Under the pieces are notes generated by a model that was not told the DNA's origin, ran no database searches, and worked only from the letters and a program-made list of their open reading frames with translations. Made by a program: the position numbers and the translations under genes. Below, one piece after another: positions 1 to 5,303 of a stretch of DNA of 5,595 bases (the first letter of the stretch is position 1; every line of letters begins with the position of its first letter). The stretch comes from Caldithrix sp. RBG_13_44_9. Lineage in GTDB: Bacteria > Calditrichota > Calditrichia > RBG-13-44-9. Where the stretch lies: assembly GCA_001771055.1 (NCBI GenBank), contig MESS01000113.1, forward strand, positions 42,062-47,656. Direction: 5' to 3'.

Positions 1-1
1 G

Positions 2-1258
2 GATGCTCTCTATCGTAACAATGGAGATGGCACCTTTACCAATATTACCAGTTCTACCGGAATAAATAATCCGGATTGGGGAGTATCGGTGATCTTTCTT
101 GATTATGATCTCGATAACTATCTGGATGTTTTTGTGGCCAATTATGTGAAGTATGACACCGCCACGATTTGTACCGATCGGGTAGGGCGCCGGGATTATT
201 GCGGCCCGCAGGGTTTTCCAGGAGTATCCGATAAACTGTTCCATAATAACGGTGACGGCACCTTTGAAGATGTTTCAGTCAAATCTGGTATCACCAGTGA
301 GCAATCAGCCGGACTCGGAGTGACCAGTGCCGATTTTAATGATGATTCCTATCCCGATATTTATGTAGGCAATGACCGGCAGGCGAACCATTTATGGATG
401 AATCAGCGAGATGGTACTTTTAAAAATAAGGCTTTGATCTTAGGATGTGCAGTTAATGATGCGGGAATGCCAGAAGCCAGCATGGGAATTACCGTCGGAG
501 ATGTGGACAATGATAATGACCTGGATCTGTTCATGGGGCATTTTCGCGGGGAGAAAAATACCCTGTACCGGAATATGGGAGAAATTGGTTTTCAAGACGA
601 TTCTGCCCCGGCAGGATTAGCAACCATCAGTTTACCCTTCACTGGATTTGGCACCGGATTTTTTGATTATGACAATGATACTGACCTTGATATCGCAGTG
701 GTCAACGGCCGGGTAATCCGCGGCCCACTCCTTACCGAAAAGAAACCAATCGAATTCTGGGATTATTATGCTGAGCCGAATCTGCTGTTTGAAAACGACG
801 GCAAAGGTTATTTTAAGGACGTCAGTCAACAGGCTGCTTCATTCACTGCGCAGGTGGAAAACAGTCGTGGTCTGGCCTTTGGTGACGTGGATAATGACGG
901 TGATGTCGATCTGTTAGTGACCAATGAAGGTGGAAAAGCCAGGCTTTACCGGAATGACTTCCAGAATAAAGGTAACTGGCTGCTCATCAGGGCATACGAT
1001 CCGGCTCTCCATCGCGATGCTTTTGGTGCAAAGATAATGATCGATATTAACGGCAAATCAATTCTACGACTGGTCAATCCGGGTTATAGTTTTTGCTGCA
1101 GTAATGATCCGCGGGTGCATATTGGTCTGGGTTCAGCTGAGAAAGTGGAAGATATTATTATCCAGTGGCCGGGAGGGGAAAAAGAATCTTTTCAAAATCT
1201 AATGGTTAATCAGATGATTACTCTGGAAAAGGGGAAGGGAGCGCCAATTTTAGAATAA
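2..1258 (+). CDS. FG-GAP/VCBS-repeat protein with C-terminal ASPIC/UnbV domain (CRTAC1-like), 5'-truncated by window
   Basis: The frame is open from base 2, so the gene starts upstream of the window. The first internal start-like codon (GTG at 89) falls inside a repeat and is not a real start. The visible 418 residues hold at least five Asp-rich FG-GAP/VCBS loops: DYDLDNYLD (about residue 34), DFNDDSYPD (111), DVDNDNDLD (167), DYDNDTDLD (222) and DVDNDGDVD (295). Most are followed or preceded by LYRN/LFHNNGDGTF-type strands. In this family such loops bind Ca2+ as beta-propeller blades. Residues about 323-408 form an ASPIC/UnbV domain (GNWLLIRA, RDAFGAKI, SNDPRVHIGLG, IIIQWPGG). A C-x9-CGP segment near residues 57-67 is typical of bacterial CRTAC1-like proteins. 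The protein is inferred to be exported, but the signal peptide would lie off the window. The precise role is unknown; binding or adhesion at the cell surface is the usual guess. A TPR-protein gene follows on the same strand. Confidence 0.93.
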   Translation, partial: DALYRNNGDGTFTNITSSTGINNPDWGVSVIFLDYDLDNYLDVFVANYVKYDTATICTDRVGRRDYCGPQGFPGVSDKLFHNNGDGTFEDVSVKSGITSEQSAGLGVTSADFNDDSYPDIYVGNDRQANHLWMNQRDGTFKNKALILGCAVNDAGMPEASMGITVGDVDNDNDLDLFMGHFRGEKNTLYRNMGEIGFQDDSAPAGLATISLPFTGFGTGFFDYDNDTDLDIAVVNGRVIRGPLLTEKKPIEFWDYYAEPNLLFENDGKGYFKDVSQQAASFTAQVENSRGLAFGDVDNDGDVDLLVTNEGGKARLYRNDFQNKGNWLLIRAYDPALHRDAFGAKIMIDINGKSILRLVNPGYSFCCSNDPRVHIGLGSAEKVEDIIIQWPGGEKESFQNLMVNQMITLEKGKGAPILE

Positions 1259-1274
1259 GTAGAATGGCAGCTTA

Positions 1275-1303
1275 TTAAAAGTAAACAACCTTTGTGTTAT
1301 AAT
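1275..1303 (+). promoter_or_regulatory. Candidate sigma70-type promoter for the TPR gene
   Basis: A perfect TATAAT at 1298-1303 is preceded by TG one base upstream (1295-1296), which makes an extended -10 element. Seventeen bases further upstream is TTAAAA (1275-1280), a four-of-six match to the -35 consensus. Transcription would start near 1310 and run through the whole inverted repeat before reaching the TPR start at 1507, giving a leader of roughly 200 nt. This is a sequence match only. In an AT-rich gap such matches can be chance, and some lineages use different promoter consensuses. Confidence 0.4.
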
Positions 1304-1324
1304 ATTCTAATCTGAATTATTCAA

Positions 1325-1463
1325 AACCACTAAGTCACAGAGACACAAAGACTTTAAAATTAATAGATTAGGTTATCATAAATGCTAAATTATTATGAAA
1401 ATGATTTTGATTTTTCTCAAAACACAACTTCAATATTCTTTGTGTCTTTGAGTCTTCGTGGTT
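1325..1463. repeat. Imperfect 27-bp inverted repeat built of ACAAAGAC-like octamers
   Basis: The left arm (1325-1351) and right arm (1437-1463) are inverted copies matching at 23 of 27 positions, separated by an 85-nt AT-rich spacer. Each arm begins AACCAC on its outer side. It then contains three tandem octamers related to ACAAAGAC: ACTAAGTC, ACAGAGAC, ACAAAGAC on the left (1329-1352), and ACGAAGAC, TCAAAGAC, ACAAAGAA on the minus strand of the right arm (1459 down to 1436). The wording resembles intergenic repeats I recall from several unrelated environmental bacteria, which I cannot verify here. It could fold as a long hairpin in RNA. It has no open reading frame and is not flanked by an obvious target-site duplication. 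MITE-like, REP-like and attenuator roles are all possible. Confidence 0.75.
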
Positions 1464-1497
1464 CAATTTTATGTATTATGCAAGCTAATTTATAGAC

Positions 1498-1503
1498 AGG
1501 TGA
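1498..1503 (+). promoter_or_regulatory. Ribosome-binding site of the TPR gene
   Basis: AGGTGA matches six bases of the canonical anti-Shine-Dalgarno complement and ends three bases before the ATG at 1507. Pairing extends to the 3' side of the usual GGAGG core, so the effective spacing is acceptable. It supports 1507 as the start. Confidence 0.6.
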
Positions 1504-1506
1504 AAG

Positions 1507-2970
1507 ATGAACAAAAAAAACATCATTTACGGTACCATATTCCTGGCGGTTATAATCCTGCTCAGTTTTATTGGTTTTAAATTCTATCACCATTTCCAGA
1601 ACGCTAAAATTATTGCCAGGATCGAAGAAATTAATTTAGATGGAATTGAGAAACAGGTAGTGGAGAAGATTAATCATTTAATGGAGGAAGTAAAGAAACA
1701 TCCTGGTTCCGCCGAAAACTGGGGCAGGTTGGGGATGAATCTGTACATCCATAATTTCAAGCAGGAAGCAGAGCCAGTCTTTAAAAAATCTGTCTCGCTG
1801 AATAAGCAGGATTTCCGCTGGAGCTATTTTTATGCGATTACCTTGGATGACCTGGGAGCAGGGGAGGCCCTGGGATGGTTTGAACGCAGTCAGCAATTAA
1901 AATCCGACTATCCGCCTCTGGGAATTAAACTGGGGAATCGGTATTTGATGAATGGTGAGCCAGATAAGGCCAAACCACAATTTGCGAAAATCACTGAATC
2001 TGAACGAAAAGTGCCTCATGCCCATCTGGGATTGGCTAAAATTGCGATACAGGCGGAGGATTTGGGAGAAGCCCGGCTTCAACTGCAGAAAGCACTGCAA
2101 CTGGCCCCTGAGTACCGTGAAGCTCATGCCCTGCTGGCGGATGTGTATCGCCGTACCGGTGAAATCACCAAGGCTGAGGAAGAATTCAACCTGATGGAAA
2201 AACTTCCGGTTCGATTGGACCTGGCTGATCCGGTTTATAATGAAATGGAAGCTGAAGGAGTAAGCTCTTTCTGGTGTCAGGTCCGGGCTAATAATTATCT
2301 CAATGCTGGTTTATTGGATGAGGCCGAATTGGAGTTGAAAAAGGCGGTAGAAGCAAAACCGAATGCAGTATCTTATACCAGTCTGGGTTATGTCTACCAG
2401 CGTAAACAGCAATACGACCAGGCTATCGAACAATATGAAATTGCATTAAAACTGGACTCAAATTATGTCAATGCGCTGAACAATCTGGCGGTGATCCATT
2501 TTGAGGCCGGCCGGAAAGATGAAGCAATCCAGTTAGTAGAACAGACCTTGAAAATTGATCCGGAGTCAATCGACAGCTATTTGAATTTGGGTACTTTTTT
2601 AAAACTGCTAGGCCGGCGGGCGGAGGCCATTGAAGCTTTTAAGCAGGGATGGAAGCTGGCCCCGGATGATATACGCTTTCCCTATCAATTATCATGGTTA
2701 TTAGCTTCCTCCCCGGAAGCAAAATTACGCGATGGCAAAGAAGCCTTGCGGTTGGTGGAGATGATCAGCAGCCCCTCCCAAATAAATAATCCTTCATATT
2801 TGGATCTTTTGGCCGCTGTTTTAGCGGAGACGAAACAATACCAGCAGGCCTATGATACCGCCGGCCGGGCATACGTCCTGGCACTTTTACAAAAGAAGCA
2901 AGATCTGGCAGTTGAGATTGAAGCCCGGCAAAAACTATATAAAGCGAACAAACCCTATCGGATCAAGTAA
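1507..2970 (+). CDS. Membrane-anchored tetratricopeptide-repeat (TPR) protein
   Basis: This is a 487-residue protein. After the short basic start MNKKN comes one hydrophobic segment (about residues 6-27), with no clear signal-peptidase site, so it looks like a signal anchor. The rest is mostly TPR helices. There are units near 68-101, 135-168 (weak), 170-203 and 205-235. Clear units follow at 255-286, 287-318 (LGYVYQRKQQYDQAIEQYEIAL), 320-353 and 354-387. The C-terminal part has SWLLASSPEAKLRDG (about 396-410), a last TPR-like unit at about 429-460, and the ending LYKANKPYR. These C-terminal motifs are typical of TPR proteins found next to ASPIC/UnbV proteins, such as the gene upstream. TPRs mediate protein-protein contacts, and no catalytic motif is seen. 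The inferred role is a scaffold or assembly partner at the inner membrane. Its partner and the side of the membrane it faces are not shown by sequence. The start is supported by AGGTGA just upstream. Confidence 0.9.
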   Translation: MNKKNIIYGTIFLAVIILLSFIGFKFYHHFQNAKIIARIEEINLDGIEKQVVEKINHLMEEVKKHPGSAENWGRLGMNLYIHNFKQEAEPVFKKSVSLNKQDFRWSYFYAITLDDLGAGEALGWFERSQQLKSDYPPLGIKLGNRYLMNGEPDKAKPQFAKITESERKVPHAHLGLAKIAIQAEDLGEARLQLQKALQLAPEYREAHALLADVYRRTGEITKAEEEFNLMEKLPVRLDLADPVYNEMEAEGVSSFWCQVRANNYLNAGLLDEAELELKKAVEAKPNAVSYTSLGYVYQRKQQYDQAIEQYEIALKLDSNYVNALNNLAVIHFEAGRKDEAIQLVEQTLKIDPESIDSYLNLGTFLKLLGRRAEAIEAFKQGWKLAPDDIRFPYQLSWLLASSPEAKLRDGKEALRLVEMISSPSQINNPSYLDLLAAVLAETKQYQQAYDTAGRAYVLALLQKKQDLAVEIEARQKLYKANKPYRIK

Positions 2971-3187
2971 ATTTTAGGTAGAAAAATTTCTAGTATTTCC
3001 TCTTCCCGGATCTGTAAAGACTATTTGTTTTCTTTTCATTTGAAATATTTATGAAAAATTCATGATGCTCGCTACGATTGAATTGTAGATAGAGATAAAG
3101 TTATTATTATCGCTGCTGTCTGATCTAACAGGATAATGAGTGAGATAAAATATTATAATTAATGAAGTTAGTATTCATTCCATTTTG

Positions 3188-3231
3188 GTTCTGCAATGAT
3201 TTCGAAAAGATAGATTCTATTCCTGCAGAAC
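3188..3231. repeat. 8-bp inverted repeat GTTCTGCA / TGCAGAAC
   Basis: The arms at 3188-3195 and 3224-3231 are perfectly complementary over 8 bp, extended by one G-U pair in RNA (3187 with 3232). The loop is 28 nt and has a small inner ATAGA/TCTAT dyad. It lies upstream of the candidate promoter, so it would not be part of that promoter's mRNA. It could be a protein-binding dyad or chance. Confidence 0.35.
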
Positions 3232-3251
3232 TCATTCAGTACCTGAGGTAA

Positions 3252-3306
3252 TTTTTTAAAAAAAATGAAAAAAGTGTTGATTTTTAAATAGTGAGTTTTA
3301 TATATT
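3252..3306 (+). promoter_or_regulatory. Candidate promoter of the regulator-isomerase-kinase operon, with A/T-tract upstream element
   Basis: TTGATT (3277-3282, four of six to the -35 consensus) and TATATT (3301-3306, five of six to the -10 consensus) are 18 bp apart. Just upstream is a run of T and A tracts (about 3252-3273) that looks like an UP element. The same bases also come close to the Bacteroidetes-type pattern: TATATTCG against TAnnTTTG, with GTTG about 21 bp upstream against TTTG. Start of transcription would be near 3313, leaving a leader of about 105 nt. This is the best promoter match I see in the gap; it is inferred only. Confidence 0.45.
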
Positions 3307-3341
3307 CGAAGCAATACGAAATGAAAGATAAGAAAAAGAAA
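3305..3341. promoter_or_regulatory. Candidate operator: CGAA/GAAA direct repeats just after the promoter
   Basis: CGAA occurs at 3307-3310 and 3317-3320, exactly one helical turn apart. TTCG at 3305-3308 forms a dyad with the second CGAA. GAAA occurs at 3318, 3323, 3332 and 3338. The cluster overlaps the -10 element and the predicted transcription start of a gene for a DeoR-family repressor, a normal place for autorepression. DeoR-family regulators are known to bind short repeated half-sites. Assignment to this regulator is inference, and A-rich sequence produces GAAA readily by chance. Confidence 0.3.
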
Positions 3342-3399
3342 TAATAAGCCTCATCGAACGACAACTCTTTTTAAATAGATCGCTTTAGTCCTAACAATC

Positions 3400-3413
3400 C
3401 CATCTTGAGATGG
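3400..3413 (+). promoter_or_regulatory. Small hairpin (CCATCT-TG-AGATGG) abutting the regulator start codon
   Basis: This is a perfect 6-bp stem with a 2-nt loop ending four bases before the ATG at 3418. The only Shine-Dalgarno-like bases near that start (GAG and GG within 3407-3413) lie in the 3' half of the stem. If it forms in mRNA it would hide the ribosome-binding site. The 2-nt loop is tighter than ideal, so in RNA the stem would probably open to 5 bp. It could equally be a DNA dyad. Confidence 0.35.
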
Positions 3414-3417
3414 ACCC

Positions 3418-4176
3418 ATGCTGAATGAAGAGCGGCGCCAGAAGATCCAGCACATCCTTACAGCAAAAAAGCGCATTTTAGTTGGTGAAGTTTCACAAGA
3501 GTTTGGTACCTCCCAGGTTACCATTCGTAAGGATTTAGAAATTCTGGAAAAACGGGGAATATTAACCCGGGTTCATGGCGGTGCCATCTTAAATTCTTCA
3601 GCCGGACAGGATTTAGCCCTCACTGAAAAAGAACGCATGCATACCAACGAAAAGCGAAGAATTGCCTATTTAGCTGAGAGTTTTATCAGTCCGGGTGACA
3701 CAATTATACTGGATTCCGGATCTACCACCACCCAACTGGCTCACTTACTAAAGTATAAAAGGGGAATAACCCTGATTACCAATGCGGTGAATATTGCTTC
3801 TGAACTTGCTGCCAGCGAACTGACGGTGATTTTAACAGGTGGGATGCTGCGAGAAAAATCATTTTCACTGGTGGGTCCTATTGCCGAAGATTCACTTCAA
3901 AATATTACCGCTGATAAACTTTTTTTAGGAGTAGATGGAATCGATTTCGAATTTGGTCTCACCACACCCAATATTTTGGAAGCACGGGTGAATAAAATGA
4001 TGATCAAAGCAGCCGCCCAGGTGATTGTTCTGGCCGATTCTTCCAAATTTGGTCGAAGAACTGTAGGGGTAATTGATCCGCTGGATATTATCGATCGGAT
4101 CGTTACCGACACCAATATTTCGAAGGAATATCTGCAAAGATTGTCTGAACTTGGGATTGAGACTATTACTGTCTGA
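3418..4176 (+). CDS. DeoR/GlpR-family transcriptional repressor, AgaR-like
   Basis: The 252-residue length is typical of the DeoR family. Residues about 3-57 form the DeoR winged helix-turn-helix: EERRQKI at the start, VSQEFGTSQVTIRKDLEILE as recognition region, and the wing ending TRVHGGAI. Residues about 76-233 form the DeoR C-terminal sensor, an isomerase-like fold that binds a phosphosugar. It shows DSGSTTTQLA (99-108), TNAVNIA (121-127), LTGGMLR (139-145), LGVDGID (170-176), GLTTPNILEA (180-189) and LADSSKFGRR (205-214). The GVDGID...GLTTPN...DSSKFG series resembles AgaR-type regulators. ATG 3418 is the first start after an in-frame stop at 3406 and gives the classical family N-terminus, although its ribosome-binding site is weak. 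It is the first gene of a three-gene operon and probably represses it, with a sugar phosphate as inducer. The exact effector is unknown. Confidence 0.93.
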   Translation: MLNEERRQKIQHILTAKKRILVGEVSQEFGTSQVTIRKDLEILEKRGILTRVHGGAILNSSAGQDLALTEKERMHTNEKRRIAYLAESFISPGDTIILDSGSTTTQLAHLLKYKRGITLITNAVNIASELAASELTVILTGGMLREKSFSLVGPIAEDSLQNITADKLFLGVDGIDFEFGLTTPNILEARVNKMMIKAAAQVIVLADSSKFGRRTVGVIDPLDIIDRIVTDTNISKEYLQRLSELGIETITV

Positions 4177-4193
4177 AAACAACTGGGATAAAT

Positions 4194-4198
4194 GAGGT
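4194..4198 (+). promoter_or_regulatory. Ribosome-binding site deciding the GTG start of the SIS gene
   Basis: GAGGT lies 10 nt before the GTG at 4209. It is the only good Shine-Dalgarno match in the 32-nt gap after the regulator. The ATG at 4192-4194 overlapping it runs into a stop after two codons, so it is not the start. Confidence 0.6.
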
Positions 4199-4208
4199 AG
4201 AACTGACT

Positions 4209-5303
4209 GTGAACCAATCAACCTATACCTATACCGAAATCAAACGACAGTTCGCTGCCTGGAAACAACTGCTTTATCATCTGGAGAAGAAGAGATCAAA
4301 AAACCTCAAAATAGTGGAAAAATATTCTGAGGCAGTCTGGGTTTTTACCGGTTGTGGTACTTCTTACTATTTGGCGCAGGTTGCCAGCCTGCTCTTTGAA
4401 AATCTTACCGGAATTCCTTCCAAGGCGGTACCTTGTTCTGAAATCCTTATTTTTCCGCAAATCATATTTAATTCCAAATCAGAATATCTGGTGGTCCCCA
4501 TTTCCCGCTCCGGTACCTCCACTGAAGCGATCATGGCTTCTCGAACTGCGAAAAACAATTTAAAACTTCCTACTCTGGTAGTATCCTGTAATCCGGATTC
4601 CACCCTGGTAAAGGAAGCGGTTCACGCCCTGAGCTTTCCTTTTGAAAAAGAAGAGAGCATGATCATGACTGGCTCCTTCACCAGCATGTTATTGAGCATT
4701 GTTCATCTGGCGGCTTTATATGCCGAAGACCGGCAGTTGATTACAAAAATCGCCAAGCTGGCGGACACTGCCGAAGCATTGGTCCAGAATTCAGAACCCC
4801 AGATAAAAGATATCGCCTTCGTGGATGATCTGGAAGATTTTGTCTTCCTGGGACAGGGACCTTATTACGGGATTGCCAATGAAGCGGCCCTGAAAATTCA
4901 GGAAATGTCAATTTCCCATTCCCAGAGCTTTCATGCGCTGGAGTACCGGCACGGACCGAAATCCACCGCCACCGCCAATACTCTTCTCACTCTGCTTTTT
5001 TCTGAAGCTGGACTTTCCCTGGAAGCGGATTTATTGAAAGACCTCAAACAGCTGGGCGCCACAACTCTCACGCTTACCAGTGCCCACATGGTAAAAGAAT
5101 GCCATCGTGCTGATTATATCATTGATGTCCCCCCGGGATATGGCGATATCCTGACTCCCTTTTTGTATATGCCTGTTCTGCAATTGCTGGGGTATTACAA
5201 GGCAACTGCCAAACACCTGAATCCGGATAATCCCAAAAATTTGACAGCGGTGGTCGAATTCAATTTAACTGAAAACGGGAAATATGGTAAGAAAGAAATT
5301 TGA
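4209..5303 (+). CDS. Double-SIS-domain sugar-phosphate isomerase/deaminase (AgaS/FraB/GlmS-isomerase-like)
   Basis: This 364-residue protein starts at GTG and matches the length of the isomerase half of GlmS or of AgaS-type enzymes; there is no glutaminase domain. The first SIS domain spans about 30-170: FTGCGTSYYLA (46-56), PISRSGTSTEA (97-107), and LVVSCNPDSTL (123-133). The second spans about 200-345: FLGQGPYYGIANEAALKIQE (213-232) and YRHGPKS (246-252). By comparison with E. coli GlmS, K229, E232 and H248 align with K485, E488 and H504. The Schiff-base lysine K603 aligns with A347 in NPDNPKNLTAVVE, so a GlmS reaction is unlikely. The Glu and His pair 16 residues apart fits AgaS and the Amadori deglycases FraB/FrlB. 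The likely reaction is deamination, deglycation or isomerisation of a 6-phosphosugar in the cytosol. It lies 32 nt after the repressor and overlaps the kinase gene by 20 nt. The class is sure; the substrate is not. Confidence 0.9.
   Translation: MNQSTYTYTEIKRQFAAWKQLLYHLEKKRSKNLKIVEKYSEAVWVFTGCGTSYYLAQVASLLFENLTGIPSKAVPCSEILIFPQIIFNSKSEYLVVPISRSGTSTEAIMASRTAKNNLKLPTLVVSCNPDSTLVKEAVHALSFPFEKEESMIMTGSFTSMLLSIVHLAALYAEDRQLITKIAKLADTAEALVQNSEPQIKDIAFVDDLEDFVFLGQGPYYGIANEAALKIQEMSISHSQSFHALEYRHGPKSTATANTLLTLLFSEAGLSLEADLLKDLKQLGATTLTLTSAHMVKECHRADYIIDVPPGYGDILTPFLYMPVLQLLGYYKATAKHLNPDNPKNLTAVVEFNLTENGKYGKKEI

Larger units (their letters stand above)
1259..1506. other. AT-rich intergenic region between the ASPIC/UnbV and TPR genes
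   Basis: This is a 248-nt non-coding gap. From left to right it holds a possible promoter (1275-1303), the left arm of a large inverted repeat (1325-1351), an AT-rich spacer, the right arm (1437-1463), and the ribosome-binding site of the TPR gene. No convincing GC-rich terminator with a T-tract follows the upstream stop codon. Transcription from the upstream gene may therefore run into the repeat. Confidence 0.7.
2971..3417. other. 447-nt AT-rich intergenic region upstream of the sugar operon
   Basis: No coding sequence of useful length is seen on either strand. The region separates the TPR gene from the regulator gene. It holds several small dyads: TTTTCAT-N11-ATGAAAA at 3033-3057, ATGAA-N3-TTCAT at 3051-3063, AATGAA-N7-TTCATT at 3161-3179 and GTTCTGCA-N28-TGCAGAAC at 3188-3231. 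It also holds a candidate promoter (3277-3306), CGAA/GAAA repeats (3305-3341), and a hairpin at the next start (3400-3413). I see no strong intrinsic terminator after the TPR stop and no recognisable riboswitch or tRNA. Confidence 0.7.

Noticed and set aside
89..91. GTG as start of the first gene
   Set aside because: The frame is open to the window edge and the sequence before it already encodes an FG-GAP strand (LYRNNGDGTF), so the gene begins upstream.
1325..1463. CRISPR array or insertion sequence at the octamer repeats
   Set aside because: There are no regular unique spacers, the repeats are inverted as arms, and no transposase frame or target duplication is visible.
1952..2194. Overlapping + and - frames inside the TPR gene
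   Set aside because: The TPR frame has clear repeat periodicity across this stretch; the alternative frames give low-complexity or motif-free proteins.
2969..2992. AT-only hairpins after the TPR stop (AAATTTT/AAAATTT and TAGAAA/TTTCTA) as terminator
   Set aside because: The stems have almost no G-C pairs, the two folds exclude each other, and no T-run follows; too weak for an intrinsic terminator.
3151..3159. TATAAT at 3154-3159 as a promoter
   Set aside because: No acceptable -35 element at 16-18 bp spacing; chance in AT-rich sequence is likely.
3410..3424. Four-codon upstream ORF (ATG GAC CCA TGC then TGA) overlapping the repressor start
   Set aside because: No ribosome-binding site, and its ATG lies in the hairpin; such short ORFs occur by chance.
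3897..4221. Minus-strand open frames over the regulator gene
   Set aside because: They oppose a strongly conserved DeoR-family protein, have no family motif and no ribosome-binding site; shadows of the real gene.
4209..5303. Full GlmS glucosamine-6-phosphate synthase
   Set aside because: No N-terminal glutaminase domain with Cys2, and the K603 position is alanine; only the isomerase-like half is present.
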